Below, in pieces: positions 37,079 through 49,500 of a stretch of 64,000 nt of DNA. The DNA lies in NCBI GenBank assembly GCA_026874595.1, contig CM049322.1:51294386-51358385 (forward strand), in the 5' to 3' direction. The notes beneath the pieces were generated by a model. It saw nothing but the letters and a program-made list of their open reading frames with translations. It was not told the DNA's origin and did no database searches. Source of the DNA: Sipunculus nudus. Taxonomy: Eukaryota; Annelida; Sipuncula; Golfingiida; Sipunculidae. The position numbers and the translations under genes were made by a program. Each line of letters begins with the position of its first letter. Within the stretch, counting starts at the first letter, position 1.

Positions 37079-38282
37079 TGTTTCCCCTTAATATTTAACC
37101 TGATCTTGTATTAGTAAAACAGGCGCCCCCGTACATAAGCCAATTTCTGAATGATCATATATACATAGGTGATATGGTGTTTATCTAATGAAGAATAAAA
37201 GAGGAACATGAATACCGCGCACGCTCTAAATAAGTAATAAATTCTTTTTCCGTCCCTATTTTCCTGCTGAAACTCATTCCAAAATTTCAGCCATGGCTAT
37301 TTGAAAGGTAAAGAATAAATAGTTCACAACCACAATTTAATTCATCAAATTTAAAACAATGATCAAAGAAGAATTTGTAAGACAGTTAAGCTGCGATAGA
37401 GCAATAAAAAAAATGCTCTTCCTGACTAAGAACATCACAGAAACGAAATAAATTGCTGGCCTGGATGGCAGTGACAGGGATCGTATATCCAAGCAGAGTA
37501 CAGACGAATTTTCCCAAAGACCAGTCAATTATTTAAATGTACCTTCTTTATATGTTTATATAAGATATATATTTCCAAACAGGTATTAATATGTGAATGT
37601 CGTTAGTTTGCCAGCATTCTATCACCTTCTAGCATAACGACTTGATATATACATTTTTTTTTTCTGCCAGGACTTGCGCAATACTTGCATGATACAACAT
37701 TAATACCGGATGAATAATTTATGCTGCACTAAGGGTAAACATGTTCAGTCTCTGCACAGGGTTGAACGCTACGCCTCTACGGTGCTCTGACATCACTATG
37801 TGATGTGTACTTCGTCATCGTTTTCGGTGCCTCTAGCTTAGTGCTGTGTACTTCGTCATCGCTTTCGGTGCTTCCGGCTTTAGTGTTGTGAACCTCGTCA
37901 CCGTTTTCGGTGCCTATACTGCTTTAGTGTTCTGTACTTCCTCATAGCTTTTGGTGTCTTTCGATGCGGGCTTGTCTCAATGCAAGAGGGTGATCAAAAT
38001 GGCATAAATGATTCGTTTATCGCCAATAATGGTTGTTAGCTGATACCAGGAAATTAACGATTAACGATTCCCTTGTATCAGCTTTATATATTGGAGTCTG
38101 AATGTCATGTCGCCATGCCTATTTTTTTGGTGAGTGATGTGTTATTTTTGGAGACCCTTCTGAGTTTTGTGGTACAAGTTTAACAGTTATCACTCCACTA
38201 AAACATATCTGTGAGGCTGCGATATGTACGAGGTATTTTCTATTGTCCCTGTGGACTGTGAGCATGATACCAACGCTTTCTA
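36371..38282. other. Intergenic sequence between the convergent genes
   Basis: No gene. (TA)n at 37,026-37,077. A ~40-base tandem repeat at about 37,804-37,965 (four diverged copies of GTACTTCGTCATCG-TTTTCGGTGCC). Confidence 0.55.
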
Positions 38283-38575
38283 CGTCTAGGCCCTGCACAA
38301 TTGAATTTTGTCGAAATGTTTGAAGTAATATCTCATTTTCCGTTAACGCAGCATGATTTGTTACAATGTCACCGTTAAATACTACTTTATACCTTCGTTG
38401 CGTTATTCGCCAAAGCTACGCCTATAGGCCCTGCACAACTGAGTTTTATGCAAATGATAGAGGTAATATTTTGTTTTCCTTTAACCGCAACACGATTTTT
38501 TACAATATCACTGTGATGGATTCTACATTAAATACTACTTTGTACATTCATTGCGTTAGTAGCCAAAGCTCCAGT
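38283..38575 (+). repeat. Tandem duplication of about 140-150 bases
   Basis: TAGGCCCTGCACAA(T/C)TGA, TTAAATACTACTTT(A/G)TAC and GCCAAAGCT recur in the same order in two adjacent copies. It lies downstream of the GTPase stop, possibly in its 3' UTR. Confidence 0.7.
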
Positions 38576-38660
38576 GTTTGAGCCAACACCAGCGCCTCTA
38601 GTTTCACTTCTTCCGCCGTTACGTGATTTTACTCAGACCTCCCTTGCACCTCTTTTCCCT

Positions 38661-38757
38661 CCACCTGCACCTCCTAAGCCTCCACCTGCACCTCCTAAGC
38701 CTCCACCTGCACCTCCTAAGCCTCCACCTGCACCTCCTAAGCCTCCACCTGCACCTC
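38661..38757. repeat. 21-base minisatellite over the GTPase stop codon
   Basis: About 4.5 copies of CCTAAGCCTCCACCTGCACCT. On the minus strand each copy contains TAG in the gene's frame, so the first copy reached ends the protein at 38,737. Confidence 0.85.
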
Positions 38758-39156
38758 TCCTATATTCACTTCAACCTCCTCAGCCATATCCACTGGGTCC
38801 CCGGTAATTGGCTGATTGTTCAACGTCTTGTGTAGCTTTTTCAGGAACTCTGTGAAGCGCTCCCACAAAAGTACAAAATACTTCCTCTCAGCCCCTGTTT
38901 CTGAATGGTTCAAATTCTCTCGCACGTGCTCGTAGCTTAGATCTGCGCCTGTCTGGTTCTGAAGATTCCGTTCCTTATATCGCTCCAGTTCATGATCGAG
39001 TGATGTCTGCAGCTTCGTCTGATAGAACTGGATGCAACCCATAGTTGGCATATCCGCCAGGCACCTCTTCAGAGCATCGATCGATTCAGTCTTTGATTCC
39101 TCATGCTGATTGGTCAGCTGTTCTTCTGTCAGGAATGGCTGTCCCAGGTTTGTAAT
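38737..39156 (-). CDS. CARD-GTPase exon 16: C-terminal end
   Basis: Acceptor TTTATAACAG, 139 codons and TAG. LGQPFLTEEQLTNQHEESKT and IQFYQTKLQTSLDHELERYK mirror the FLAPNDLQTKHLQ...LEEEIDELY end of the atlastin middle domain. A further helix (YFVLLWERFTEFLKKLHKTL) follows, then an acidic tail ending EVQVEA. Confidence 0.87.
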   Translation of the reverse strand: MTNLGQPFLTEEQLTNQHEESKTESIDALKRCLADMPTMGCIQFYQTKLQTSLDHELERYKERNLQNQTGADLSYEHVRENLNHSETGAERKYFVLLWERFTEFLKKLHKTLNNQPITGDPVDMAEEVEVNIGEVQVEA

Positions 39157-39391
39157 CTGTTATAAAATTGTGTACAAAAATAATCACCTATGAACCAGAA
39201 TCCCATACTTTACAGAGTGAAATATGGTAAAAGACTTTTTGCTTTGAAGGCTGCAAAACAGGGTATTATGAGCGTCATATCATATTTAATATTTGAATGG
39301 AGTATACATTGATTCTTAATTTCTGAATGGTGTCTATTTAAGCCTCGTGTTTAAAGTGAAAAATACGCTTGAAATAGAGTTTTCACACACA

Positions 39392-39466
<75 letters not shown>

Positions 39467-40468
39467 TGTATGAGTGTTCTTCTACCTTACTTCAAGATTT
39501 CAAGATGTATGCACCTTTCTTCTGTCATAATTTTCTTTTGAGCGACCATATAGTGCAAAACTTTTGTTGTCACTGTCATAGTTGCTATCTTACTCAATCT
39601 CCGTAGTGTATTGTAGTGTATTGTAATATGTAATATTGTGACAATAAAATTATGAGCTGAATAATACCCGCCTGGAACTGGCTAGCCAAATGACATCGGG
39701 TAACGTGTCTAAAGAACAACAGTGCGCCACGTCTATACACTACCATCAATACCTGTTTCTAAATATCCTTACATGTTTATTCATAAATTATTTTATCGTC
39801 ATGGCAATTGGAAACACATTTGTCCAGTAGCAATAGAATAAAATATTTCATCCGCTCCTTTCGATAATGACATTTTGATTGTAGTCTATTTTAAATGACC
39901 CATAACATTTCTACAGCAACGTTGATAAAGAAGGCAAAAAATAAGGTTGCACCAGTTGAAGGACCAGTATTACACACTACGCTCTGGTTGTTTTCTTTTT
40001 ATAGGAAATATCTGTACGAGTGTTATATTTACGCCATATGTGTACCTTCAGAGTCACGTCAATTGAACCTATGTGGCATTTTATTGTCGAAAATACAATA
40101 ATCTATCTGTGCGAAAAAATTAATTAAGAATTGAAGGGCATTCACAGTAGTTTTGACACATAATAATATACCTTATTTTGCAAGGATGGCGTTTATATGT
40201 AAGTTTGTGTGTGCATGCGTCGGTTTTCATGTATATGTGTCCCTTACCATAGTCATGCGGTGTCGGTATATATCCTCTACTTGTGTCAAGATGACCTTCA
40301 CCAATATGTTCTGAAAAAAAATGATGTTCATTAAGGCATACTATAGACGCTAGAGGGCAGTCGAGCATCACAGCATATCATAAGGCTATATAATAAATCA
40401 AGAAAGGCATTCCTGGTAAATGGAACATTGATAAACAGAGGTTCTTCAAAAGAGTGAAAACAAGCAAC

Positions 40469-40511
<43 letters not shown>

Positions 40512-43500
40512 CACAGGGAAAAAGAATGTATAGACGCATAACCGGTGATATGATCAAATTATTTATTCCATATGAAGGAAAACAGTACGTTATTTCAAAC
40601 ATCGACAATAGATGGTGTTGGAAAGAAATTATGATAGCTTTCATTATAAAAATAAAATTAAAAGAATTACTCAGAACCCGAAAGAATGATTTGTTTAATA
40701 TAAATTTATTTAATAACATTTTGAAACAATTTGAAGACACGGTCCTTATGCATCTAGGGACACTTTGTTCTGTGACAGTTACTATTTATAGTTTTTTTTT
40801 GCCATAAATACGACCACTGCAATTCGTATTTACAGATTTAATTAATTACATTACGGGCTCGTAAAAAAGTCACATCATAAAGGTATTATAAATAATTCAT
40901 GGTCTCTGATCGTCATCAATATGATAACTGCCATTTGCTCTCACAGTTTTAATGAAATTTTTTTTCTGATTTTCAAGGAAAGGACACATCTTTAAGGTAC
41001 TGTAAAGACTTTAAGGCCTCTCTTCTGAAGATAAATATAACCTTTGCAATTCGATCTGAACCCAAAGCCGTAAGCATATATCGAAGACAACATAAATTTG
41101 TCATATGACTTAAGGTCTCACCTCGTTTTCTTTCTCTTGCATGGCTGTATACGTGGACTGCACCCGACTTTTTCCTTTATCAAGACTCTTCAGCAGGACG
41201 CAGAGATGAGGTGCCTTGTCTACATCCGTGCCCTTTGCTCTCCTCTCGAAGGTTTCTAGCGCATGCGCACTATGAGTTTCGAGTTCCCTTGAGACTTGAC
41301 TTCCTTGGACTTGTAACTTCAATTTTAAAAATAAATATTGCTTACGTATTCGATGATATGGCTTAAAAGAGGATTGATTAAATTGATCAATCGACTGGAA
41401 TAATGAATAAACATCGTTAGCATTCACATGCTCACTTGAATTGGAGTGTAATAGCTTTCCCATTATAAATGATATAGCTCTTGCTTGTCAGCTTTGATAT
41501 TTAGTGCACATTTTACTGAGTACTCCACACTTAATGTCTTGAACAGGCCAACTAATGAACAGCTTTTATTTAACATAAAAGTAAACAGAAGTCTCTTTGC
41601 CCCGCGTGCAAACGCGGCAGAATACGTTGAATGTCTGCCAAAGGAATCCAAAGGGATTATCGGGAATGCCGAGATTTCCAACGTTGCCCGTAACAGGGCA
41701 CGTGGTTGTTATGGGGAATGAGGTCCAAGGAGGGTTCAGACGTCATGGGTGACATGAATATCTGGGCGCATGTGTATTAGCAGTCGGGCGCTGAATCTCT
41801 GTGTAATTTTAAGCCAAAAAGCGCCACCTGTCTTATTATAACCGAACTTACTACCCATTGAATAACTGCACGTCTCAAAGCAGTACCACAATTACATCAG
41901 AGATTAAATAGACTGGTTAATGCCCACTTACTTCGATCAGGGCGTTGTAAAATGTCTCCATGATCTCGCGAACAACTTGTCTGTTGTGGTTGTCCAGGAA
42001 GTTCTGTAAGAACAAAAATCAAGAGCGCCAGTGAACAATGACACGAATTTGATGGAAAGAAATATTGCCGTAACCTTGATTTACATATAGTTACAGTTTA
42101 GTATTACTGGTGACTTCAAATGGAATTCTCCTGATTGATTGTAAGGTTTTCTGGAAAGGTAACATGCGTTTTGGTGACCTATTTGGGATTTATCACGTAT
42201 ATGCGTTATAATTTAAAGTCATGTCACTGAAAAAATGAAAGGTCTTGTCGTTCAAATACATTCCGTTAGGTCCCCTTCTTGTCGTTCAAATACATTCCGT
42301 GAGGTCCCCTTATTTCATTAAAAGCGGAGGTAATTTTTTAATCTTTTTTTCACTGAAGAACACAGTGCATTATGGTGTAACTCAAGACCGCAACTTGTAT
42401 AAGTTACCATTTGACAATTTATGTCTATGCATTTAAAAAAAAAGATTTCTGTATTTGTAGAGCCATGATCTTGATCAACTGTCAAGGCGAAAATCCATGT
42501 TGTTGACTGACAGAGTTTTTTAAGCATCAATTAATTAACTTATGGAATAATCATGTTCTTTCATCAAGTTTTACATCAGAGTCAGTTGTACTCAGTAGAA
42601 CTATATGTGTGACATACGACTTGTAAATGTTTGGGACAGGTGTTTAATATGTTTAAAAAATCCTAAAATTAACAGGATCATGCGGAGAGCTCTACTTTAA
42701 TCTAATGAATGGCAGATGCTGAGAAATCATTCTACCTGTCGGGTTAAAACTGTTGGTATTTTGCCATCCTTAAACATCGCTGTACACTCCTGAAAAAAAA
42801 GAAAATTAAAGTATACTTCAGTAGCCATTATCCATTGAGTATAAACGAGTGCGTTCCTGGGATTAGCTGGCCTTTCTCCAGCTGGGCAACTATGTTATAA
42901 TTGACGGTGGTCTCACTGGATTTTTGTCAAGGAACTCCTCTGTGGCCATAATGCAAAGTGTGTCCTAAGAGGAGGGGGGTCATTGTCTTTATTTCTCTAT
43001 AAACCTAGGGGTAGTTCAAATTATTTATAAAGAGGCTATCGGAGCGCCATCTGTCGGCAACTCCGATTATGTATCAAGGCAGAAAGCAGTTTGTTACTCT
43101 GAATAACGGCAGACCGGCTTCTGTGCCTCAGGGGTAGAGCACAGGACTCAAAGCCGGGAGATCGTAAGTTCGAATCTCGGCCGAGGCGTTGAGCTTTTCA
43201 CGGTTGGCCTCCGCCCAGGGTGAGCGCTCTGCAGGCTTAATGGGGAGACTGTGCCCAACAATCGTGTTTCCCTCATGAGTGCGCTTTTCGGGGGTTCCTC
43301 GGTGTTATGACCCAGCAATGGGTTGACGCCAAAATTATCGCGTGTAAGCCCCTGTCACGTGGTCCTAATCCGGAATTGAATCCTGCAGATGTACATAATA
43401 CGTAGTCAAGAAAGCATTAAAAAATGGAGGCGGTTACCTCCACCAAAAATACCTTAAAACAAAATAAAATCTGATTAAAGGCTTGGGGTCCTCCTATAAT

Positions 43501-46444
43501 ACAGATTAATAAATATGAGGTAAATAGGGTTTGAAAACCTTTGACCTATCTGTTGCTTATCTATTTACAAATTATTTTCCGGCATGTAATTCCTATGGTC
43601 TCTGGAACAAAATGTTTACCCGTCACGGACGTGTTGTTGTGTAATTTATTAAACTGGAAATAATTTTATCCAGTATTCTAATATTCCATCGTATTGAGAA
43701 TAATATTAACTGGTTTTTAAGTGCAAATAAATGAACGTTTTGAAAAAGATAGTTCTCCTGACAGGTCCCTACAAAAGCAGATCTAGGAAGATTATTAAGG
43801 GGTCATAACCCCCCAAAACGAATATTCAAATACGGACCACAATGCTCGGGGGGTGGTACCCCCCAAACGAATATCCAAATACGGACCACAATGCTCGGGG
43901 GGTGGTACCCCCAAAACGAACCTAATACGAACCACAATGCTCGGGGGGTGGTAGCCCCAAAACGAAAATCCTAATACGAACCATAATGCTCGGGGGGTGG
44001 TACCCCCAAAACGAATATCCTAATACGAACCACAATGCTCGGGGGATGGTAGCCCCAAAACGAATATCCTAATACGGACCACAATGCTCGGGGGGTGGTA
44101 CCCCCTAAACGAATATCCTAATACGAACCACAATGCTCGGGGGGGGGGGGTGGTACCCCCAAAACGAATATCCTAATACGGACCACAATGCTCGGGGGCT
44201 GGTAGCCCCAAAACGAATATCCTAATACGAACCACAATGCTCGGGGGGTGGTACCCCCAAAACGAATATCCTAATACGGACCACAATGCTCGGGGGGTGG
44301 TAGCCCCAAAACGAATATCCTAATACGAACCACAATGCTTGGGGGGTGGTACCCCCAAAACGAATATCCTAATACGGACCACAATGCTCGGGGGGTGGTA
44401 GCCCCAAAACGAATATCCTAATACGAACCACAATGCTCGGGGGTGGTAGCCCAAAAATAAGGTTAAAACATTACAGAAAATATAATAATTTTACCTCGTA
44501 AGTTACAGTGCAAGAAAAAAGATAAGAAGTAATATATTTTCTGCACTGTTTTACCCTCATTTTTTGGGGGCTAACATCCCCTCCAACAGCCCTTCCCCTG
44601 GCCAACATAGACATAATAAATTGATGGTGGATAAATCATGTGACTGCATCCCCCACAAGATGGCGAATGAGAGCAAACGTTAAGTATTGAGGTAGCATTA
44701 AATGATAATTATTTAAAAATATATACTTTAATGTTATACAACTTTTTAATAACAGTTCTTGTATTCAGTTGCCTGCTACGTTCTATACAGTGTGGTAACA
44801 TATAAATAATATAAAGAAGGGAGTGCAAACTAACCCCTAAAACAGATGTAGAATATGACACATAAATGTCAGGCGACACTCTATCTCTAGAGCCTAAATA
44901 TAGAAAGTATAACCAAGAACGTTGTAGTACATGAGTACATATAGAAAACAAAACCAAGAACGTTGTAGTATATGAGTATATATAGAAAACAAAACCAAGA
45001 ACGTTGTAGTACATGAGTACATATAAAAAACAAAACCAAGAACGTTGCAGTATATGAGTACATTTAGAAAACAAAACCAAGAACGTTGTAGTATATGAGT
45101 ATAATTACACAGCGTGATGCTGGCGAAAACATATTCGTGTGGCTTAATTAAGCGCTATGAGGAGACAGTGGTTCCGTCATGCGCACTCACCACGAAGTGC
45201 CTTAACAGATCCCTTCCTGTTGCTGGTTTGGAGCCGAGCTTCTTAACTGGGATGTCCCTGCCAACCAAGAACTGGACTGCTTTATCAAGGTGTTTCACAA
45301 AGCACGTCTTCATTTCTAAAATGTTTAATAAAAAAGAATATTAAACATATGTTAAGCTTATGTTGCTGTTACATTTTGTTATATCACCACGAAGACTCTG
45401 TGTGTATATCTGCATTTAGATGTCCGCATGATATTTGGTAAAGTGTTCAGGGATTTTGATGATACATGACACGTTTTGGCAATCTTATCTTCTCTCAGCG
45501 TTAGCATTTGCGTAAAAAAACATGATGAGTGTTTTATTGTTTCGTTAGAGTCCTACCAAGTGATAATACAAAAAAATGGCAGAAATCTTTCGCTTATGAT
45601 TACATCCCACATTAGTGTGTTCCACAAGTACGTGTCCATTGAAATTAGGAATTATTCACTGGATCTGTAATATCATCACATCACGCAGTTTGACACAACA
45701 GCAGAAGAGGGACTAATGCCCTCATATGACAATTAAAACGTCACAACAAAAAAGCAAAAATTAAATGCTACAACCTTCTAAGTGTTCTGAACTTTATGAC
45801 CACGTGATATCACATCCGTCATTAGTTGGCAAGGCAATCTCACATTGAGCCCATCATGAAATAGTGTATAGCCCCGTACAGAAAACTGTTAATTGATGTC
45901 CCAACACAGAATGATGTAATATAAATGACCTGAGATTTTTCCTTTGAATTCCGGCGGCTCCTCCATCTCTTCATCGTCCTCATCTTTCTGCGGTCCTGAA
46001 GGCATCAGGTAACAGTCCAGGGGATGGAACGCCTGCATCAGCGTCTGTCTGGAGACCTGGGCCTCCGCCGGCTGACTTGAATCAGTCTGAAATGAGAAAA
46101 AACGTCAACGACGTTTTACAATTTATATGCACTAACATCCTATTTTTTCTGATATAAAAATATATTTTTAGGTAGCCGTTTCGGTTATTTTTTCTACTAT
46201 TTTCTGAACTTGCTCAGAGTAACACCCGTTTGCAATGCGGCCATTTTTCATTGGCCTTGAATCTGATACACACAACCTATGCTTATCACAAAACTTGTCA
46301 TCCACGCTTAAACATTTATGTAAAAAATATAACTAATAAGGAACGGAATAATGGCTCAAACAGGAGACCGCGACCTCCGCACCGGAGCTCCACAGGCAGC
46401 TTCAAAGGTAATACAGATCACAGACACATTTTTGTCACAAAGCC

Positions 46445-46503
<59 letters not shown>

Positions 46504-49500
46504 GTCCGATTTTGTTAGATTTCATGTTAATTTTGCATTTTGTGCAAGTTGTGATTTATTAACTAGTCAAATCACAAACACATTTATGACACAGACTACG
46601 GACATTGAATTAACCATGAAATGTTTTGTAATGTACATTTTAATATATCAGACCGGAAGATTTTGTACAGTATTTTTTATGATTTTTCTTCCTCCTTCTC
46701 TGACTGAGGTATAATATGAATAGTACATTCCCATCATGTAACCATCGGACATACTTCAGGGGGCTTTGTTCTGCTATTGTAAATTTGTATTCATATGACA
46801 GTTAAGATACATGCTGAGCTAAGGCACGAACCTTGAGAACAGAGGAGAGGTAATTCTGACCGCCCTCTGCTCCAAACCTGTGTTCTTTACGAGCGATCCA
46901 GTCTCTCACCACGAAGACCAGTCTCTGAAACAAAGTACACAGAATTTACGAGCCATCCAAACGAAGTCAATCTCTGAAACATAGCACATAGAATTTAAAA
47001 ACCATCCAGTCTCTCACCCCGAAGCCCAGTCTCTGAAACAAAACATAAAAAATTGAATAATTTTAGATTTCATTTTGTCTTTTCTTTATTCATTAAATTT
47101 GCCAAATGCCGTGGCGGGTATATATACAATGAGTAGAATGATCATCTTCTTCTCTGCTTCATGTACACTGCGTACCTCATCTACACCTGTATGTGTCAAT
47201 ATAAGTATATACTGAAATTTACACAGAATAACGCTTCCCGATTTTTTATATTATCAAGGATTTAAACTGTTAATATACGAGATTTAAAAGCTCTATTGGT
47301 GAATACGGTCATAAACTGATACAAAGAATGATCATCAAAGGATCATCGCTCGGCGCTAATTATGACTGAAAAAAATCAATGCTAGAAATCGATTGCTACA
47401 AGGTATCCCTTGTACTTAATCACCAAAAACCACACAAAAAAAAGCGGAGCATTAGATAGTATTAAATAGGGCCAAGTTTTAGACCCGTCTTTTAAAGAAA
47501 TTGACCGTTCACACGGCAGTTAGGTGTTTGTCGGATTATCGACTAAATTTTTTTTCAATTGGTATCAGTTCGAACCGAGTCAGGTGTGTACATAAGCTGC
47601 CCTATTGATCAGACTGCTGAATCAACACGGTCAATGAAAACCTGAGATCTGGTTTACCGAGGGAGATAGTAGGATTCAATGACTGTATAATTTAATTCAA
47701 CAAACCGTCAATACTCCGCCTCAATAATAATATATTTGGTCTGTTTCTATAGATAAAACCCCTTCTGCTGTCTCTTGTGAGCCGAACACGATAGACAACA
47801 AAAAAGTTAGTTTCCTTTTTTATGCTATGTGCCATATTCCTGTGTACATAAATTTAACGGATTTATATTGAGCCATACGTTTGTTCATATCTAGTCTTTC
47901 AGGATGAATATCATGTACACCATGATGAAAAAAATATTTTTTTTTATAATGCAAATGAGTCAAGTGGACATTATATATGTGCATGTCCTATTATATGTGG
48001 TCCCATTACGAGTTCAGAAACAAACTAGTTTAACCACCTTTCGGCGATCGAGCGAGTGTTTACGTAGAGCCCTGCAAAGTGACTGATGTTATCACGTACC
48101 TGGAGGCCTGTGTCTGAAGTATCACAAGCGATCTCTTCCAGTGCTGTCCTGCTAGCGTCGACAAATATCTGAAACAATATTATAATGTTTGAAAAATACC
48201 GATAAAATCGATAGAAACGATGAGCAGTCAAGACTATAGACAGATCCCATTTATAACTGGCAATGGGCGGTCAAAATGCCTATATCGTATGTCCTTTAAC
48301 CCCCCCCCCCCCCCCCAACATGATACTACCGACTTATAAAAGGTATTCTTGTGTTAAATATCAAAAATCAAATCTTCCGCTTATGCTTTTAGTGTATTCA
48401 TTTCAAAATATACGTTAACCAAACACATATATATATCTATACATTACCCTAGGTCCCATACAAAGCAAATTCGGCTGATCAAAAATATATTCTGCATACT
48501 TCTTCCAAAAAAATTAGTATATGTGATAACTTCTTTGACCTAAAGAAGATACTTGGGTGGGTATCATATGATGACCTCACCTGTAAACTGTCGAGGACGT
48601 CCTCTGAGAGGAGACTTTTCACATTGTATGTCTACAAAAGTAAGGATATCACAATTGTATCACAATAGTATAATGGTGTTCAAGTGGTTCAGGTGTGAGG
48701 TCATAGTCTAGATCCTAAAAGGTCATATAAAATTAAAAAAAAAATAAATTAAATAAAATTAATTAGGAAATGATCCTCAGAATTTGGAAATTACTTTTCT
48801 TAGTTGAGCTAAAACACCTCCTGGTCGGTATGACGGACCTCACTATATAGTGTAGTTTCTCGCCAAAAGATGTCGTTTATTTAGCCGGATTTTTTTTCTA
48901 AATGACAAGAGTTTGAGATTAGAACTGGAAAGTGAAAAGTTACAGAATCTCTCTTTAATGACAAAACTTCGCCGACTGCTTTTCTAATATTTACGGTCAT
49001 CCTCTGATCATCGATATACAACTGTCACCCTGATGGAATCATAGCCGGCCGTATGCTAATCATAAAATATGCATGGTTTTACTGAGAATGCATAATTATT
49101 TGATCATAATAAAGAAGATATTACCATGTTGACCAGATATCAAATAATTTCATTTTTTGGGTAGGCCTAATATAGGATTATTATAATCCAACATAGTTAA
49201 ATCATTTGAATGTTTTATGGATTTCAAGGCCTTGAAAGTCTTTTATTTTAATTTAACTATGAAATGTACCTATAATGTACATAATGTACATAAGTCTAGT
49301 CATGATCAAGCAAGACATATACTTGTAAAATGTTAACAAAAAAATCCATTATTTTAGTACACTAGTTTTATAAATGAAAATGGGGTATTTATAAAATGAG
49401 GATCGCAATTGGCCAAAAGAATGAATGAAACAGACCATGCAAATAGATATACATATTTGTCAGTGAAGAATCTTGTACAATTTGAAACGAGCTCGAGTAT

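Noticed and set aside
38574-38807. Proline-rich open frame on the plus strand
   Set aside because: It is the antisense of the 21-base minisatellite at the GTPase stop. There is no start context and no domain.
41122-41463. Longer version of exon 14 starting at an ATG at 41,463
   Set aside because: The preceding exon 13 joins in phase only at the 41,317 acceptor among the sites I checked. The upstream part has no similarity to the family. Kept as an alternative only.
43130-43195. Functional tRNA gene
   Set aside because: The A and B boxes fit, but the arms pair poorly and a SINE body follows directly.
43799-44458. CRISPR-like array
   Set aside because: Units are contiguous with no unique spacers, and the DNA is eukaryotic. 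It is a minisatellite.
44709-45080. 123-aa minus-strand open frame with repeating FVLFSICTH-like segments
   Set aside because: Produced by the 41-base minisatellite, whose unit length lets all frames stay open; no gene signals.
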